DNA of 64,000 nt from Fasciolopsis buskii (taxonomy: Eukaryota > Platyhelminthes > Trematoda > Plagiorchiida > Fasciolidae): contig LUCM01006404.1 of NCBI GenBank assembly GCA_008360955.1, positions 17,153 to 81,152 on the forward strand. The letters run 5' to 3'. The position numbers and the translations under genes were made by a program. Under the pieces are notes generated by a model. The model did no database searches, had not been told where the DNA came from, and was given only the letters and a program-made list of their open reading frames with translations. Below, in pieces: positions 47,756 to 60,962 of the stretch; the stretch's first letter is position 1, and the number at the start of each line of letters is the position of its first letter.

Positions 47756-49999
47756 TAAATGGCAAAAAATAGAACTACAACCGTTGATTTACAGCTCACG
47801 TCTGACGCTACATATGCAGACAATTCCGGAGAATGAATCTGTAGACATCCGGTGACATAGACAAGGGAAAAGCAACGCTATCGTTTATTAGCTTGTGTTT
47901 GAGCCATCGCTAGTCCTCGATGGCTTCAACCTTTGGGCTCGTGCAGTGGTAAAATTAGCAGGAAGCAGTGGACATTTGGGAGCAACAGGCACTTGGATGA
48001 GAGACATTTCCGCAGCAAACCTCCAAAAGTTATCACAGTTCCGCCCATGAGCTTCAGTCTTTGGGGTTCCAGTCAGTGTTAATAATATCAGGCAAGTCAC
48101 ACAAATGACGGAACACGGATACTAGTCTGATCAAATGCCTGATGTTAGATAACCTATCAGCATAATTGCGAACGACGCTTACCCAGATGTCCGCAAGCAA
48201 GAAACTGTCAGTGATTCATTCGGAATCAAACTTCAACGAAAACAGACATTTCATGCACCCATACAAAAACAGCATTATAAATGATTGCGTTTTTACTTGA
48301 TGAAAAGGGATCTTTTCCGCTTATGTTCATTCATGTTTTGTTGTCACAGTATAGAATGACCTAAGTTACGAAACGAGGGAAATAATTCACCCGGTTTATG
48401 CACAAAACGATGTGCATGCGTATGAAGGTTAAATATTTCGTATCCCCGTTCAAAAGCATGGCATCAGCTGAAAGCATAAGTGAAAATCACTTATCTCACC
48501 GACACGAGTAGAGCAGGTTACCAAGTGAGCTTTCCTCGATATATGAACTGACGACACAACATATCCCATGAGCTGGACACATTCCTAATTCTCTACTTTA
48601 TAAGATGACTTGTCCCATTTGGCACCTCTAAGGGTCTTGAAAGATTTTGCTGAATTCTGTTCCACCAACACGTTACTCACACCGTTCTATCTGCCAAAAT
48701 GCTCCTTGGCAAAGTTAGTCCGCACCTCCAGCCTACAGGGTTCCTTCCAGAGAATAATATCGTTGCTTATAGTCCTTAGGTCCGTTGACTTCAAAAACAC
48801 CACCGCTATTTACCTCTTTAGGCCGCTCAATATAGAAAATTCCTATTATGTCCACCTTGCTCCGATTCTTCTACTGAAAGATGGGTCATACATGTTAGTC
48901 TCATCTAATAGTTCTCTACTTACCTCTCCACTATTTGCGGTGTTAGCCTTTCTACGTGCTTCAAACAGGTCAGTCTTCTGTAGAAATAGGTAGCAAGCCT
49001 ACGCATGTTACTTTATTTGGGGCTTAATTATTATCCCAAGATAAGGATTAGATGTTTCCGGCTCCCTACACCATACAGTGAACCTTAACTTGAGACGCAC
49101 CAGAAGCAATGTTTTGCGACCTTGCCTCACAGTATCGCTGACCTAAACGCAACCGTCGCCATAACTCGAACATCAATATTTACCTGGTTGCGTTGAATCG
49201 AATAGCTTCACGTTCTTCCAGAACTGTCAGTTCCTTTCGGAGCCTGAATGAGAGGGTGACACTTCCTTCCATTCAGCCCACTTGATAGTCCGGTCAAATT
49301 TTTAAATCTCTCGCCAAATTGTCTTTATCGCCAAGTACCGACCATCGGTTGCCCAAGAAAATAAAACACCAAAGTATTGCTACAAACGACAAGTCACCTA
49401 TGTAGAGAAGAAACAGCAGAGATCCAAAATTGATCATGAGTAGGCTGTTTTACACGGAATTCACGTTAGCCACATTGAAGCTGAGGCGCCGGTCTTTAAT
49501 GGAGTCTTTCACCTACTAGTGTAATACCCCCGATATCACAAGCATGCCTAGTTTGTACAGCAGAAACCTGGGATTTGCAGAAAAGAAATCTTTGCCACAG
49601 TCGGGTCGAAATAATCCAACCACTCCTATTTTATACAACAAAGCAGTTACCTAATCCAAGGAACTAAGCAGGACTGCGAGGCACGACCCGACTGTTTTGG
49701 GCCCCGTTTAACAGACCACGCTCTCTTCATATTAGCCCCAGACACCGAATATCCGCAACCACTACCAAGTCCGGGAGCGTCTTTTACAAATTAGCAAGCT
49801 GGGCTGTTTTGACTGCTGCTCTACGGAGCCTTGACTGGTCCGATTTTTTCCTTTCATTTGACTCCCAAAAAAGCTGCCGAAATACTATTTGCAAACTTAG
49901 AATCGATTATTAACAACCACATTCCTCACATAGCCCAACCCCGGCCAATGCGAACAAGCAAAATCTGCAAATATTAAGAGAAGATTCTTAAGCTGCAGA
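47756..49999. other. No supported gene; possible decayed LINE 5' region
   Basis: Open frames at 47888-48100 (-) and 48610-48993 (+, 127 residues) carry no recognised domain. Their position just upstream of the CR1-like reverse transcriptase at 50 kb makes a decayed endonuclease region plausible, but I cannot show it. Confidence 0.35.
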
Positions 50000-52045
50000 A
50001 TGGCTACACTTACACCTTAGACTTCTTCATATTACGTAGGATAAATCGACTTCAAGGCGAACTGCTTGCTGCATTCGAGGACCAACTCTCTAATCAGGAA
50101 CTAACTCTCTTCGGCAATTGAATTCCGGCCTGGATGTTGCCAGACGTCTGCGCTCTCGCACTATTCGCAATAAATCTAGTACCCCTTTGTTCATCATATA
50201 CAACAGCCAGCAGCTCGATGATCGGAAGGAAATTTTTGATGGTTTTAACTCAAACGTCTCCTCCACCCTCATTACCCAAATCGCCGCCAATTCCTTCACC
50301 CTCGCTGGGCTAACAGATCAAACACTCGTCCATCGTGTTTGATACACAGAAAATAGAGAAGGCTCTCGGAATTATCGAGCCATTTTACCAACCTGGATCA
50401 AACGGTATTCGCACTACCCTTTTCCGCTTCGGCAAGTCCGATGTTGCACTTCTTTTGTTAAACCTGTTTGCTACCTCCATGTAAACTGGGGTATTTCTCG
50501 TTCAGTGCAGAGTCTCTTCCATTGCTCCTCTCCACAAAAATGGACCATTGTACGAAAAAAAATACTACTGTCCAATAAACCAAACACCAATCCTAGCCAG
50601 ACTCAAGGAGAGAATGGTCACTGATCAGTTATTTGACCTTCTCTCGACCAACGACTTGAGTGGTTTATTCCAGAGTGGTTATCTCAAGCGTGGATTCTGT
50701 ACCTTATGCCATTTTGCTTTTTTGATCTGATCACTTTAATTGTCGATAAGAAAAAAGCCATTATAATGATTTCTTTTGACATGACCAAAGCGTTTGAACT
50801 TGTGCCTCATGAACGATCGTTATTAAAAATTAAATCCTATGGTGTTGTAGATCCGCTTTGCCCTTGGTCAAACCACTATCTCTCTGACCGCTCCCAAGTA
50901 GTCAGTATCACTGGAACCTTATCCCAATCCCAATCAATCACTAGTAGGGTAGTGTCCGTTGCTCCTTACCATTCCCACTCTGCGCGAACGACATCTTTCG
51001 AGCAATATTCCGTGGCACAACTTTCTTATTCGCCGACGATATCAAGATGGTCTAGTCCTTCGAGTCCTAATCTCAAACCATGGCCAGTATCATGGAGGAT
51101 TTAAACGCATTAGACGAGTGGTGTGGGCCATGGGCGATGAAATTCTCTGCCACCAAGAGCGCTGTTCTGGCTATAAGTATCAGGTTCCCCAGGTAGGCTC
51201 TCTAAAAACGGCTTCTCAATACTAACCACTCGGTTTGTAAAAGACCTGGACTTACAATACTCCTCTTCGTTCCACTTCCACGAGCAAGATATCTCCCGGA
51301 GCGCAAACGCAAATAGGGCTCATGGCCCGATCGTTAAAACATTCCGCTCTCCAAGATATAAGGAGATGCTATACAAATCACATCATGGACCGCAACTAGA
51401 GTACTGCCCAACAACTGTCTCGAAAATGCTCAGAGTTGATCGTGCTGCAACAGAAAAAGTAAACCGGGCAAGCACAAAGAGCTCTTGGTCGGACATTGAG
51501 CCTCAGTTGCACAGAACGATGCGAGCTGCCACAGCTTGACCCCCTTTGGTTACATCGCGTCAAACTTAACCTCAATTCCTCTCCAAGCTCGTAAGCTCTA
51601 AAGCACACAAGTCTGGAAACCCCATCCGGTTCGCTAGTGGGTGTTTTCCGCCCATCGGGAATCGACCGTTTTCTTTTGGAGTACCACCTTCAAAAGTGTC
51701 TTTCAGGTAAAATTTCTTCACTTTACTCTCTACTCTACCTTGTGGAACAGATTACCGGACCTTTTCAGGTCCTGCCAGAATCAAACGCAATTCAAGATTT
51801 CACTGTCCAAATTTCTCAACATATCCTCATATCTCAGCTTAGCTGGTACAAATGTAAGTCCAGACCAAGCTTTCGAAGGCCAGCCAGAATTTTAGCCCAA
51901 CTTCTTGGCGCATATTTTATTCTCTCAATCGACTTCATTTATGAACTAGTTTCTCTCTCTGCAAACATTCCATCAGAGAACACATTCGATATCCCCCTTA
52001 CTCTTCCTTCCTACTCATTTTGCTCCCCAGTGACCTGCTAGCTCG
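50000..52045 (+). mobile_element. CR1/Jockey-like LINE ORF2, decayed
   Basis: The linker (PLFIIYNSQQLDDRKEIFDG, FNSNVSSTLITQ) at 50185-50275 is followed by reverse transcriptase blocks KKYYCPINQTPILARLKERM (50554), MISFDMTKAFELVPHERSLL (50768), YLSDRSQVVSITGTLSQSQS (50878) and a shifted FADDIK box near 51035. An LDEWCGPWAMKFSATKSAVL block comes near 51110, and a C-terminal STLWNRLPDLFRSCQNQTQF block near 51735-51795 with an FKxxLxxFL-like end. Frameshifts near 50700, 50955 and 51050 inactivate it. It is the most coherent CR1-like copy here. Confidence 0.75.
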
Positions 52046-53647
52046 AACCAGGTAGACTCTTTCTTCTTGAGTACGTAGCCTAGGTTCCTTTCAAAAAATC
52101 TTTCCGCGTCACACAGACGATCCGATTCGCTTACGCATCATTCCGGTCCACATTAGCAGGTTTCGAGCAGTACTCGTTAATGAAAGCAAGACACGGCGTT
52201 GCCGATGATGAAGCCGTACGTACATATCTGTGTTTTACGGCATAAACCACCGTACTCCGTATGCGTGCTCATCCCCACTTTGGTTGTCGTTAGTCAGTGC
52301 GTGCGAAAACCCAAATGACTGCGACAGGTTTGCTTCAGCGTCTCCGAACGTGGGAAAAATAGACCACCCCAATACTTGCGGGAAAATGTATAACGCGGAA
52401 AATAAAGGTCAGACGGAGGAACTATGGAAAGTAACTATACGTGCTCAACCATTCATCTCTTAGGAAAATAGTTTCTGCTGGATCAGGTATGCCCCAACAA
52501 CCAAAATGTATTCGGGCTGCGAAGTAATGGACCTCCTTTAACAACGAATATGTAAGCTATCAGCCTGGACCTGACCCTTCGAAAACGTAAGCCCCACACC
52601 ACCCTTGTTCGGTAGATAAGCATCCGGTTGCTTTGTTGGACGGTCTGGTAAAATAGCGCGGCGGACTGTCCACCTATGCCTTGCCACCCACCGCTTCATT
52701 TGTCAACACACCACTGTCCTCCTAACTGCACACCTGGTACGTGTGCTGACGCCTGTAACAGCTGCCGTCGTTCTTCTTTCTTAATTATTCATGCACGCTC
52801 ACTGAAACTATTGTTACAAGTTGCTAAAATGGTTTTCAAACAATAATTGCTGATCCCAATATTCTCATGCTTCTCCCCACTCCCCTATCTACGACTTTTG
52901 GTGGCAAATTCCGTCCTAGAATCTAGCTTACGCTGCCATCCGCAAGCCATTTCAGTGGTGCCCTTTCCTGGCAATTTGGATTATTGAAAGTAGGTTGTAG
53001 ATCAAATAATCAGTTATAACCGCTTCCCTGTTGGATGAACAGTAGGCCCTTAGGCCAGACTAGTCCCACAAACAGAACAAATAGTGACCTTTAATCCCCA
53101 ACCCTCGTGCTAGCCATCTCATCGGACAACCGTGATCCGTACCTGCAAACATGCCAAAAGATGAGAGAGCAACATGCAACGAATAAAGACCACGCAACCT
53201 GGGATTGACTGAGCCAAATACCCTATGGGGAGTAAACATGAGTTAAGTTTGTTGAAAACGTCCCGTCATCGAAAACCTCCCTCTTGCGTATTTCAAGGAG
53301 ATCGTCTGAACCCTGTGTTCATCGTAAGAAACTGAGTGTTATCACCGTTTCCATTTTTGTTTACTCACAATAACGCCAGCTGGAACAAATTCCAGATCGT
53401 CCTCTCTCTTCCCGACTCTTCTCCAGGCTCGCCAGTGATCACAGATGCAAAGCAAACACATGGCAATAACCTTCATTTCATCCAATGCACTGATTTCCTA
53501 CCCCTGTTAAGAAGCTGTCATCCGGGCCGCGTAACCCTAAAACAAACCAAGCCACCCCAATGAACTCCCAGCGAACCTCATCTCAGATGAACCATTACGA
53601 CTGGCTAAAACACCGGTACTAACACTACTGAAATGCTCCGCAACCCC
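52046..53647. other. No supported gene
   Basis: Only short open frames without motifs (for example 52230-52463 and 53336-53563). No repeat of the main families was recognised. Confidence 0.45.
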
Positions 53648-54124
53648 CTAAACCTCCAAACACCTACCACCACAGAACACCACAACCCCGATATTAAACA
53701 TGGACAACACATGTCGTTCATGGCATGTGCAGGTAGGGATTGATTGTAATTGATACACGTACTTATTCCCTTCCCGCCACACATTACAACTCGTTCCTTG
53801 CCGCATTATTCCAGTGACCATTCCTGTGAGTCCCATTGTCCCTTCGTCCACAATTCTTGATGAATTTTTGTCCGTAAATTGTTTGATGCAGCCTTGATGG
53901 TCTCCCGCCGTTTCATCTTCGGCATTGCTTTGACTCTTGTTAATTATCACTCTCCATCCAGAATAGTTTTGGCTCATCTCCATTCCGTTATCACATCCAT
54001 ATTGATCTTCATCTTCATCATATAACCCTTTTGATTTTCGGGGAACCGGCCATATGACGGCGTCCACCATCGTTTTCCAGCCCAATTTGCGCCGGCGATA
54101 CGCACCTTTGATGCATTTAAGCAT
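53648..54124 (-). CDS. Unassigned 158-codon open frame
   Basis: The longest non-retroelement single frame in this stretch (MLKCIKGAYRRRKLGWKTMV at its start, NKYVYQLQSIPTCTCHERHV near its end). It has an acidic patch (YDEDEDQYG) and scattered cysteines, but no domain, signal peptide or splice context that I recognise. Chance or an old element are both possible. Confidence 0.18.
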   Translation of the reverse strand: MLKCIKGAYRRRKLGWKTMVDAVIWPVPRKSKGLYDEDEDQYGCDNGMEMSQNYSGWRVIINKSQSNAEDETAGDHQGCIKQFTDKNSSRIVDEGTMGLTGMVTGIMRQGTSCNVWREGNKYVYQLQSIPTCTCHERHVLSMFNIGVVVFCGGRCLEV

Positions 54125-54519
54125 GGATTGACTAGCAATGCGCGATGGATAATCAGCCCCAGAATATCTTGGCGTCGTATGATCTAGCTTTGATTTAAAA
54201 GCTCGAAAGCTCCTGTTTAACCCACCACATTGCAGGTTATGTTTATGAGAGCACCTTCACGTCTGATTTTGTTTTCTGTGTCTTCATTGTGTCATCCTTG
54301 TATAAATTTCATTTTATCTTGCGCAGGCATCTCGGATGTCGATAAATATGCACTGTATGATATTACAGTAGACGCTCGCAAGCATATTTAGTAATCGGCT
54401 TCTTCAAGCCCTTTCACAATTTGTCTGTAAGGCTTACCAGCCGATAGCTACCAGTCAAAAACGGCTGTCCACACTTGTAAACAGCTACACCCGTTACTCT
54501 CTTATAATCGTTTTTCTTT

Positions 54520-54640
54520 TTTATCTTTCACTTTATTTTTAACAAAGTAACAACCACACATTATTTTCAATAAGGAGGACACGACCATACAACCAATACC
54601 AAGTGGGCAGGGTGACCGGTATTTGATAGATTATTCCTGC
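54520..54640 (-). repeat. Degraded SINE fragment
   Basis: AACAAAGTAACAACCACACATT, AAGGAGGACACGACC and CCAAGTGGGCAGGGTGACCGGT follow the order of the inverted SINE body, with many substitutions and a poor tRNA head. Confidence 0.4.
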
Positions 54641-55529
54641 GCTACACCGTCCGTCGTCGTAAGATTTCATTTTAGAGATTTTTTGGTTATTGTTTTGTGA
54701 TTCTGGCATTGTTCGCTGCGTTGGAATCATTTTTCTGGACAAAAGCAGCATAAATTATCTAAGCATTGAAATTTTGAATTAGTAATTGTCATTATGTTGC
54801 AAACTTTTGTCCAAGCTTCCGCAGTCACACCTCGAACTCAATCGAACCGCTTAGTTGTTTTAGAAGTAGATACATCAGTCAGCCCATCTACATATTTCTC
54901 TGTCCACATTATTCCATAACCCCAACGCCACACTGCTATTCAGACGTACAGCGTGACTCAGGATGTTTTGTTTTACGTCTTATATTCGTATATTATTTAT
55001 TTTAGCGAGTCATTTAACGGCAGTCAACTATAGTAGGATATAATTGTCTTGTTAATTTATCTTCAGGTCCGTTTCGTAGACTCATAGCTTGCTCCCACCG
55101 TTGATGTTCAATTGGTCTTGTGAAGTATTCACAAGTACCGTAGTTTTACAATGTTCCTTAGCATTTCTCCCACAAAACCGATTAAACACATTATCTCGCC
55201 ATCACTGTATTCGTAGCAACCAGGAGTGGTTAGCTTTCACAAACTTACGCATATCTTCTTCCCAAATTTCAAATTTTCATGCAAAAGCGGAATGGCCCGT
55301 GGTGACCGACAGCGAGCTAAAAGCATCAATGACAGTGTTTGCGCAACTAACACTACATTGCGCTCCGAAGTTGGGGACAATGAGTCAATGCTCCGCAGCA
55401 CTTATTGACCTGGTGGGTAAAGCCCGTGGCAAGGCATAGATTTTCGAAAGAAGACCATCCAGTTCACTGGACGACGTTACCAATTTGGAGAGGGTTATCT
55501 CAAAGCTCGCTCCCCTATCCAACCCCAAT

Positions 55530-57045
55530 GATTAGTTTAATTCCGATAAATACTAAGCTGTAATAACAGCTATAGCTTCGATAATGCTGCGCCGTTTGAC
55601 ACCGATTCGCGAGAGTAATATCCGCGAACAACAGGCCGGATTTCGGCCAGATCGAGGTTGCATCGACCAGATATTCGCCCTTGGACAGATACTCGAGACG
55701 CGCCACATGCACCGCCGCCCTACGATCGTAGTCTTTCTCGATTTGAAAGGTGCTTTCGACTCCGTGGATCGACCGGCACTACTCAATGCTCTCCACCGGA
55801 AGGGTACGCCAACGAAGTTTGTGAACGTGTTGCGAGCATTGCACTCGCATACATATGGTCGCGTGAGGGCATAGGGTGAACTACCAAGTGCATTCGAAAC
55901 GACTAGCGAAGGTCCTGTTCAACTTCGCCATGGACGAGATGAAGGAAAATGCTTTAGGAGGTCTCCGGGATGTAGAAGTCGAACTGGGAGGTGGAGGAAA
56001 GCTACGTGACCTAGATTAAGCAGACGACGTCGTGTGTCTGTTCGAGTCTGCGGACCATGCACAACGGGCACTAGATAGACTGTCGAGATCGGTTGCTCGG
56101 TTTGGCATGTGCTTTGCACCTTCAAAGTGCAAAGTACTGTTACAGGACTGGACGACAGCAGCGCCGAACTTGGAACTGGATGGAGAAGAACTAATGACTG
56201 TGGGCCGTTTCACCTACCTTGGTAGCTGCGTGTCCACCGATGGAAGCTCAGCAGTGGAGGCAAACACGCGTATATCCAAGGCTCGTGCAGCTTACGCTGG
56301 ATTGAAGCACTTGTGCTGTCGGCCTGATATTTCACTGAAGTTGAAAGGTCGTGTGCATTGTGCTGCAGGGCGTTCAGTTATGTTGTACGGTTGCGAGACG
56401 TGGAGTATGCAGGTGGGAGATGTTCGTCGGTTGGAGATTTTCGACCACCGATGTTTACGCAGTATGGCTAGGATTGGGTGGAGTGACCGGGTGAGTAATA
56501 TTGAGGTTAGGAATCTGGTATTGGGTGCCACTTCTGAGAATAGCTTGTTTCAGCTTATGAAACTTAGTTGACTACGCTGGTTGTGATCGGGTCACGTGTT
56601 GCGTATGACGAACACTCGTCTACCATACCGTGCCCTATTTTGATTTCCTCCTAAGGAATGGAGGAAGCCATGTGGAGGCCAACAGATGACTTGGCAACGT
56701 GGGATGAGAAAATGTACAGCGAAATTAGGTAAAGTAGGTGTCTCACGTCTTTGCCTTCGTGGTTGGGGTCCGAAAGACTCATCGACTCGCTGGCTGGAGA
56801 CACTGAAGGATATAGCAGTGAACCGTGAACAGTGGTGATCGTGTTGTCATTTTCTATCGAATCAGAATGATTGAAAACACGTGCGTTTGTACAGTTAGGC
56901 TGTGTTCCGTATGTTGGCTGCAGCAGCATCTTATGTTTTCCCTGTTCCCCTTGGATATTCACTCTTTTTGTATAAACGTGTAGTCCTGGGGATAGGCAGC
57001 GGTCAGTGAGGCTTGCCTTGCTGTTTAAAACTGGACGGTGATGAC
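55530..57045 (+). mobile_element. RTE-like LINE copy, reverse transcriptase to 3' end
   Basis: Starts within the pre-RT region (MLRRLTPIRESNIREQQAGF at 55584), then FDSVDRPALLNALHRKGTPT, the catalytic box with Tyr replaced by a stop (GATTAAGCAGACGAC at 56016-56030), FGMCFAPSKCKVLLQDW, LELDGEELMTVGRFTYLGSC, SVMLYGCETWSMQVGDVRRL and the 3' part to GGTGATGACGATGATGAATC. It is 5'-truncated but the least gapped 3' half in the window and serves as reference for the others. Confidence 0.88.
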
Positions 57046-57548
57046 GATGATGAATCGTGAATCAGGTGGTCTTGTTAACAGGTGAGCCGCTGATGAACAG
57101 CGGTGGTGTCAAGGACGTGATGGACTTTCGTCTGGTAAGCGTTTTCTGCATGAATTATAGAGGTCCCTTACTTATACTGCGATACAGCGAGTTTGGCTGG
57201 CACTCGATTGTATCGTAGCTCCTTGCCTCCTTCTAAGATTTATTATTCTGGTAGAGGCGTGGGAACCGAATTTTTCGATGAACTTCTCTGCCGTAATCCA
57301 CGAGGATCTCTGGGGTTTGCTATGAAGCGATCAAAGGTCTAGGACCTGGACTGTCGATCACCGTATTCCAGTGGGTCATGTATCCCGTGTTCAGCTTTGT
57401 TTTTTTATGGATCGGTTATTTTGACTGAAGGTTGTTGGTGGGGGGCTGTTAAGTAACTTTATGCTTCATTTTGGGTAACCGGGTTTTATAGTGAACTGAT
57501 TGTGGATTCCTTGTTTTCCTTTTCCGCAATGGCTCCAACAGAGCAGTG
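57046..57548. other. Upstream region of the RUN-domain gene
   Basis: Non-coding; it presumably contains the promoter of the gene starting at 57663. No clear TATA or initiator can be singled out, apart from the TA microsatellite that follows. Confidence 0.4.
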
Positions 57549-57568
57549 TATATATATATATATATATA
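57549..57568. repeat. (TA)n microsatellite
   Basis: Ten TA units about 95 bp upstream of the start codon of the RUN-domain gene. It could act as a loose TATA-like element, which is inference. Confidence 0.9.
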
Positions 57569-57662
57569 AGAACTTCATGTAGGAGCGATATATTGCGATT
57601 TTCAGTTATTGGACGTTCGAATATCAGGTATCCTTAAATATTTGATTTTCAGAAGAAAAACA

Positions 57663-58814
57663 ATGGGCGAGGGAAGTGCGAATATAAAGAACAACTTGTT
57701 GAAAGAAATGCGTATCAACACTCACACCCTTTTGCAGAAATATGAGGAACGGCGATTCGACTATGTCACCGAGTAAGCGCGTACAACGAATTCAAATCAA
57801 TATTCCCAGTAATCTTATTACAGCAAATATCTGTTCAGTGCTAGAAGCTGTCTTCCTTCACTGTACCACACAGAAGTCACACTCCTTCGTAAGCGTTTTT
57901 ATAAATTTTTAAAGCCGAGTTTTCAATTAGTTCAATGTGTACTCGTCACAAGCAGTGGACCAGGTGAGCGGCGTGTCATCAGTTACGATGCATATTGCTG
58001 TTTCCAGATGTCTTTTTCCAACTTTTTGAAACATTTTGTCCCCAAGAAGCTCCTACTCGGGCTGGAACAGCAAAATATTCAAAGAACAAATATTGGACGT
58101 TGCAGAGTTGTATATGCACATTTTCAGCTTACCCTTCGTCTTCAAAATATTATAGGTTTGGATTCGTGCTTGCTTGAACGAAGCAAGCTTGCACAGTTAT
58201 TTGATACTATGCTCACAGGAGCCAACCAGGTTGAGGTAGTTTTTTTGCTGGGTTCTTTTCACCGCAACTCAGTCAATTGTATGCTCCAGATGCCCTTATC
58301 ATGGATGGAGAGTTTCTGAACCAAATGATCACTCATGTTGAATGTAAGGTCATTTTCGTAACATCGGTTATATTAGAATATTCGTTTACAGTACTTGAAG
58401 AATTACGGTTTCGTCTAGATCTATCATCTCCATTGTTGAATACATGGGATACTTCCAATGCACTACAATGGTTGGGACTGAAACCTACACTCAGTGCGTA
58501 CGATTCACTGGCCAGCTGTGGAGTCACCGACTGCCTGGAACTAGGTATGTCATCACTTTCCGTTGCGACCAAGGCAATAGATATTTCCGATCACTCTTCC
58601 TCATCGTCATCACCTTGCTGTGCCTTGATCGATCCGACTACCCGAGACGTACATAATAGGACAAGGATTGCTGTAACACCAACCGGGAAAAATAACTTTG
58701 AACCGAATACTCATATGAAGAATTCTGGTGATAAATCACCTGTCAAAACAAGGTTGATGGCGGATTCCGCAGATGTATCTGACTCTTTGTTGTCTTGTAT
58801 AAAAACGGTTGCGG
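57663..58814 (+). CDS. RUN-domain protein, PLEKHM1-like, 5' exons
   Basis: Exons 57663-57772, 57810-57888, 57931-57963, 58008-58343 and 58392-58814 join in phase across introns of 37, 42, 44 and 48 nt, except for one frameshift. The start is ATG 57663 (aacaATGG), 10 nt after a good acceptor (ttgattttcag). The first 230 or so residues form a RUN domain: NIKNNLLKEM, ICSVLEAVFLHCTTQ, NIGRCRVVYAHFQLTLRLQ and DGEFLNQMITHVE...LRFRLDLSSPLLNTW. These align best with PLEKHM1 (SALEAVFIHG, DVGRCRAWLRLAL, EGEFLLSFLQGL...ELSYKSAILNEW), an adaptor of late endosomes and lysosomes that binds Rab7/ARL8 and HOPS. After the RUN domain comes a Ser-rich linker (SDHSSSSSSPC). The reading frame breaks at the T run 58240-58246; one extra T would restore it. 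The gene probably continues right through the exon candidates listed separately. The RUN call is strong; the subfamily is likely but not certain. Confidence 0.78.
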
Positions 58815-60826
58815 TTAGTTGTGTTGAGCTATTTATATTTCACTTTTAACAATAAATCGCCGCAGGTCGCCCTCCCCACAATAACAGCGCCGAACGCTGG
58901 TATCAGTTTTCTCTACTCGGTTATCCATTATTCCACTGGTTTTCTTAGGGTGCCGGACCTGCATTGGTGAAGATGAAAGTAAAGTACTGGACTGTTAAAA
59001 TCGTTCTTGGAACCAAGCAGCTACTTACAACTGACGTTATTCCTTTCAAATTTGTGCTTTTTGCGTAAACTCTTGCTTTTGCGTTATCTCCAATGTAAGA
59101 TTAGACCGATCTCTTTTTGTCGCTGGTAATGACCGCCGAAGCGTTACAATCTACGACAAGGTTGAAATACCGTGAACTGTTTTCTAATAATTGTGCTTTT
59201 TGATGACTGTCTGAAGAGCCGGAGGTTCGTGCACTTTGGCTATATTGAGCCAGGTCTCTTACCCATACTCATCTTGTTACACTCCTTTTAATAGTGTTCC
59301 TTGTTTCCACGATGCACGGACGAAATGTTTGACTCACAGAAACTATTTTGCTACTTTTACAACACATGAATGGGGAGTTTCAAAATAATAGCTTCCGCAA
59401 CTCAAAGTGAGTCACGGCTGTTTCTTCCTAACCATCGTTCCCTTTGGCAATGCCATCATCGTGGAGTATAGTGCACATCAGGTAGCGATTCTCTGACGAT
59501 TTTTCGTGTCCTACCGGGAAAACAGTAGCTGGAAAATGCCATTACCGAATTCCGGTATTATATTACCATACTGGAATAGTACGTTTAAACAGGGAGCAGG
59601 TGCGGTTATCCCATTCGCATTGCATTTAGGCAAAAGAAACTATCAGCCGAAGCTCAATGAACGTATCGAACAGTGTTTAACTCAGTTAGAAACGAATACG
59701 ATGCGTTGCAGTCAGCTCATTACATCGTTCATTGTCAATCCGTTGGCAGCTCCTAGGCCCTCAGCTGAATTGAACAAAAGGCGTGCGAACTGACCTGCAG
59801 ATCGCCGGCTTCCACCGGTTTGTTAATGCCATTCCCTGCTTTGCAACTTTGCAGACCAGGTCTTTTGGCCAAAAGTTCCGGTTTGTTCTCTAGGTCCATT
59901 ACCCTGCTGATTGATGAAGTGATACAGTAGCGATGGAAGAATATTGATGATGTAACGCTAGCGATAAACCGTTCCTAGCATTTCGTTTTCTCCCACTTTT
60001 CCTTTTCCGTCGTGGTTCCGATGTGATCAGTTCTACAGTCAGACGTATGGAACTTACAAGCAATCCTTTGGCTGCGGCCCGACTGTATGAAAGGCGCTAA
60101 TCCTTGTATGTCGTAAGTCGTATTGAGTGGGAATAATCTGGAACAACTGGTGCGTGATGTACTCGGTGAGCGTTTGGGGGCCAATCAACCATTCCCATCA
60201 GCCTCTGAGAACGGTTGGTAAGGTGTCGGCGTTTGAAGTCTGCTGGTTTGATGCTACGCTCTCATTTGTTGTAATCTTTCACAAACAATCCGCCCATACG
60301 ACTACCAGAATACCGCACCCGACGGAAAGCGAATTAGAAGTCTAACTGATTCAAAACATGAGGGTATGCATCGAATAAATCGTTTGAGCAATTTCATCGG
60401 TTAATATCATCTTGGCTAATAAGCCTACCGCTCTTGTCTTTTTCGATGCTCCATTTCAGTTTTTCAGCAGTTCAGTGTAATTCTGGGAACTCTTGGTTAT
60501 CTCTTCCAGCACTTGAGTTAATTTCATGATAATCTAGTCTCACTTTATTTCGGCCTTTTTGGGCGAATGGTTTTCTTTCCAGAGATACATTTTTTGTTAG
60601 TTTTCCTTTTTTATTGTGGCTTTATTCTTTCATTATTTTGCCCTATGATCTTCAACTGATAGACATGATTTTTCATTTGACTTCATGTCTGGAAATTATC
60701 ATCCGGTTCTAGAAGAACGAACGGGTCAAACCCCACGTATGCGAGCCTTCGACAAGCAAATCACTGAAGAACCGGAAAATTCTACACAAAAGTAAACAAC
60801 TATCAAGAGAAAGTTCAGATACTCAG
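58815..60826. other. Probable intron region of the RUN-domain gene
   Basis: A small exon may start at 58866 (acceptor cgccgcag, VALPTITAPNAG in phase 0 with the end at 58814, donor gtatca). A 95-residue open frame at 59506-59793 (+) lacks a motif. Otherwise nothing is recognised. Confidence 0.35.
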
Positions 60827-60962
60827 GTTCACTCTTCAGTGTTTTGGTTTAACGCTGCGATACCCATTGGATCTAACAGTCTTCTGGCCGGTTCTTGGCG
60901 AAATTTGCAGCGGCTCCTGTCAGCCCATGTGGAAATGGACTCTGCTGCGTCGGGATCTGATC
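60827..60962 (+). CDS. Candidate internal exon of the RUN-domain gene
   Basis: A 136-nt open segment lies between acceptor actcag (60821-60826) and donor gtaagt (60963). It codes VHSSVFWFNAAIPIGSNSLL, then AGSWRNLQRLLSAHVEMDS and ends GSD plus one base. The end phase fits the next candidate exon at 62967. Codon choice looks like the other real exons here. No domain is recognised. Membership in the upstream gene is inferred from strand and phase. Confidence 0.5.

Noticed and set aside
57549..57568. TATA box of the RUN-domain gene
   Set aside because: It is a simple (TA)n microsatellite; nothing shows promoter function.
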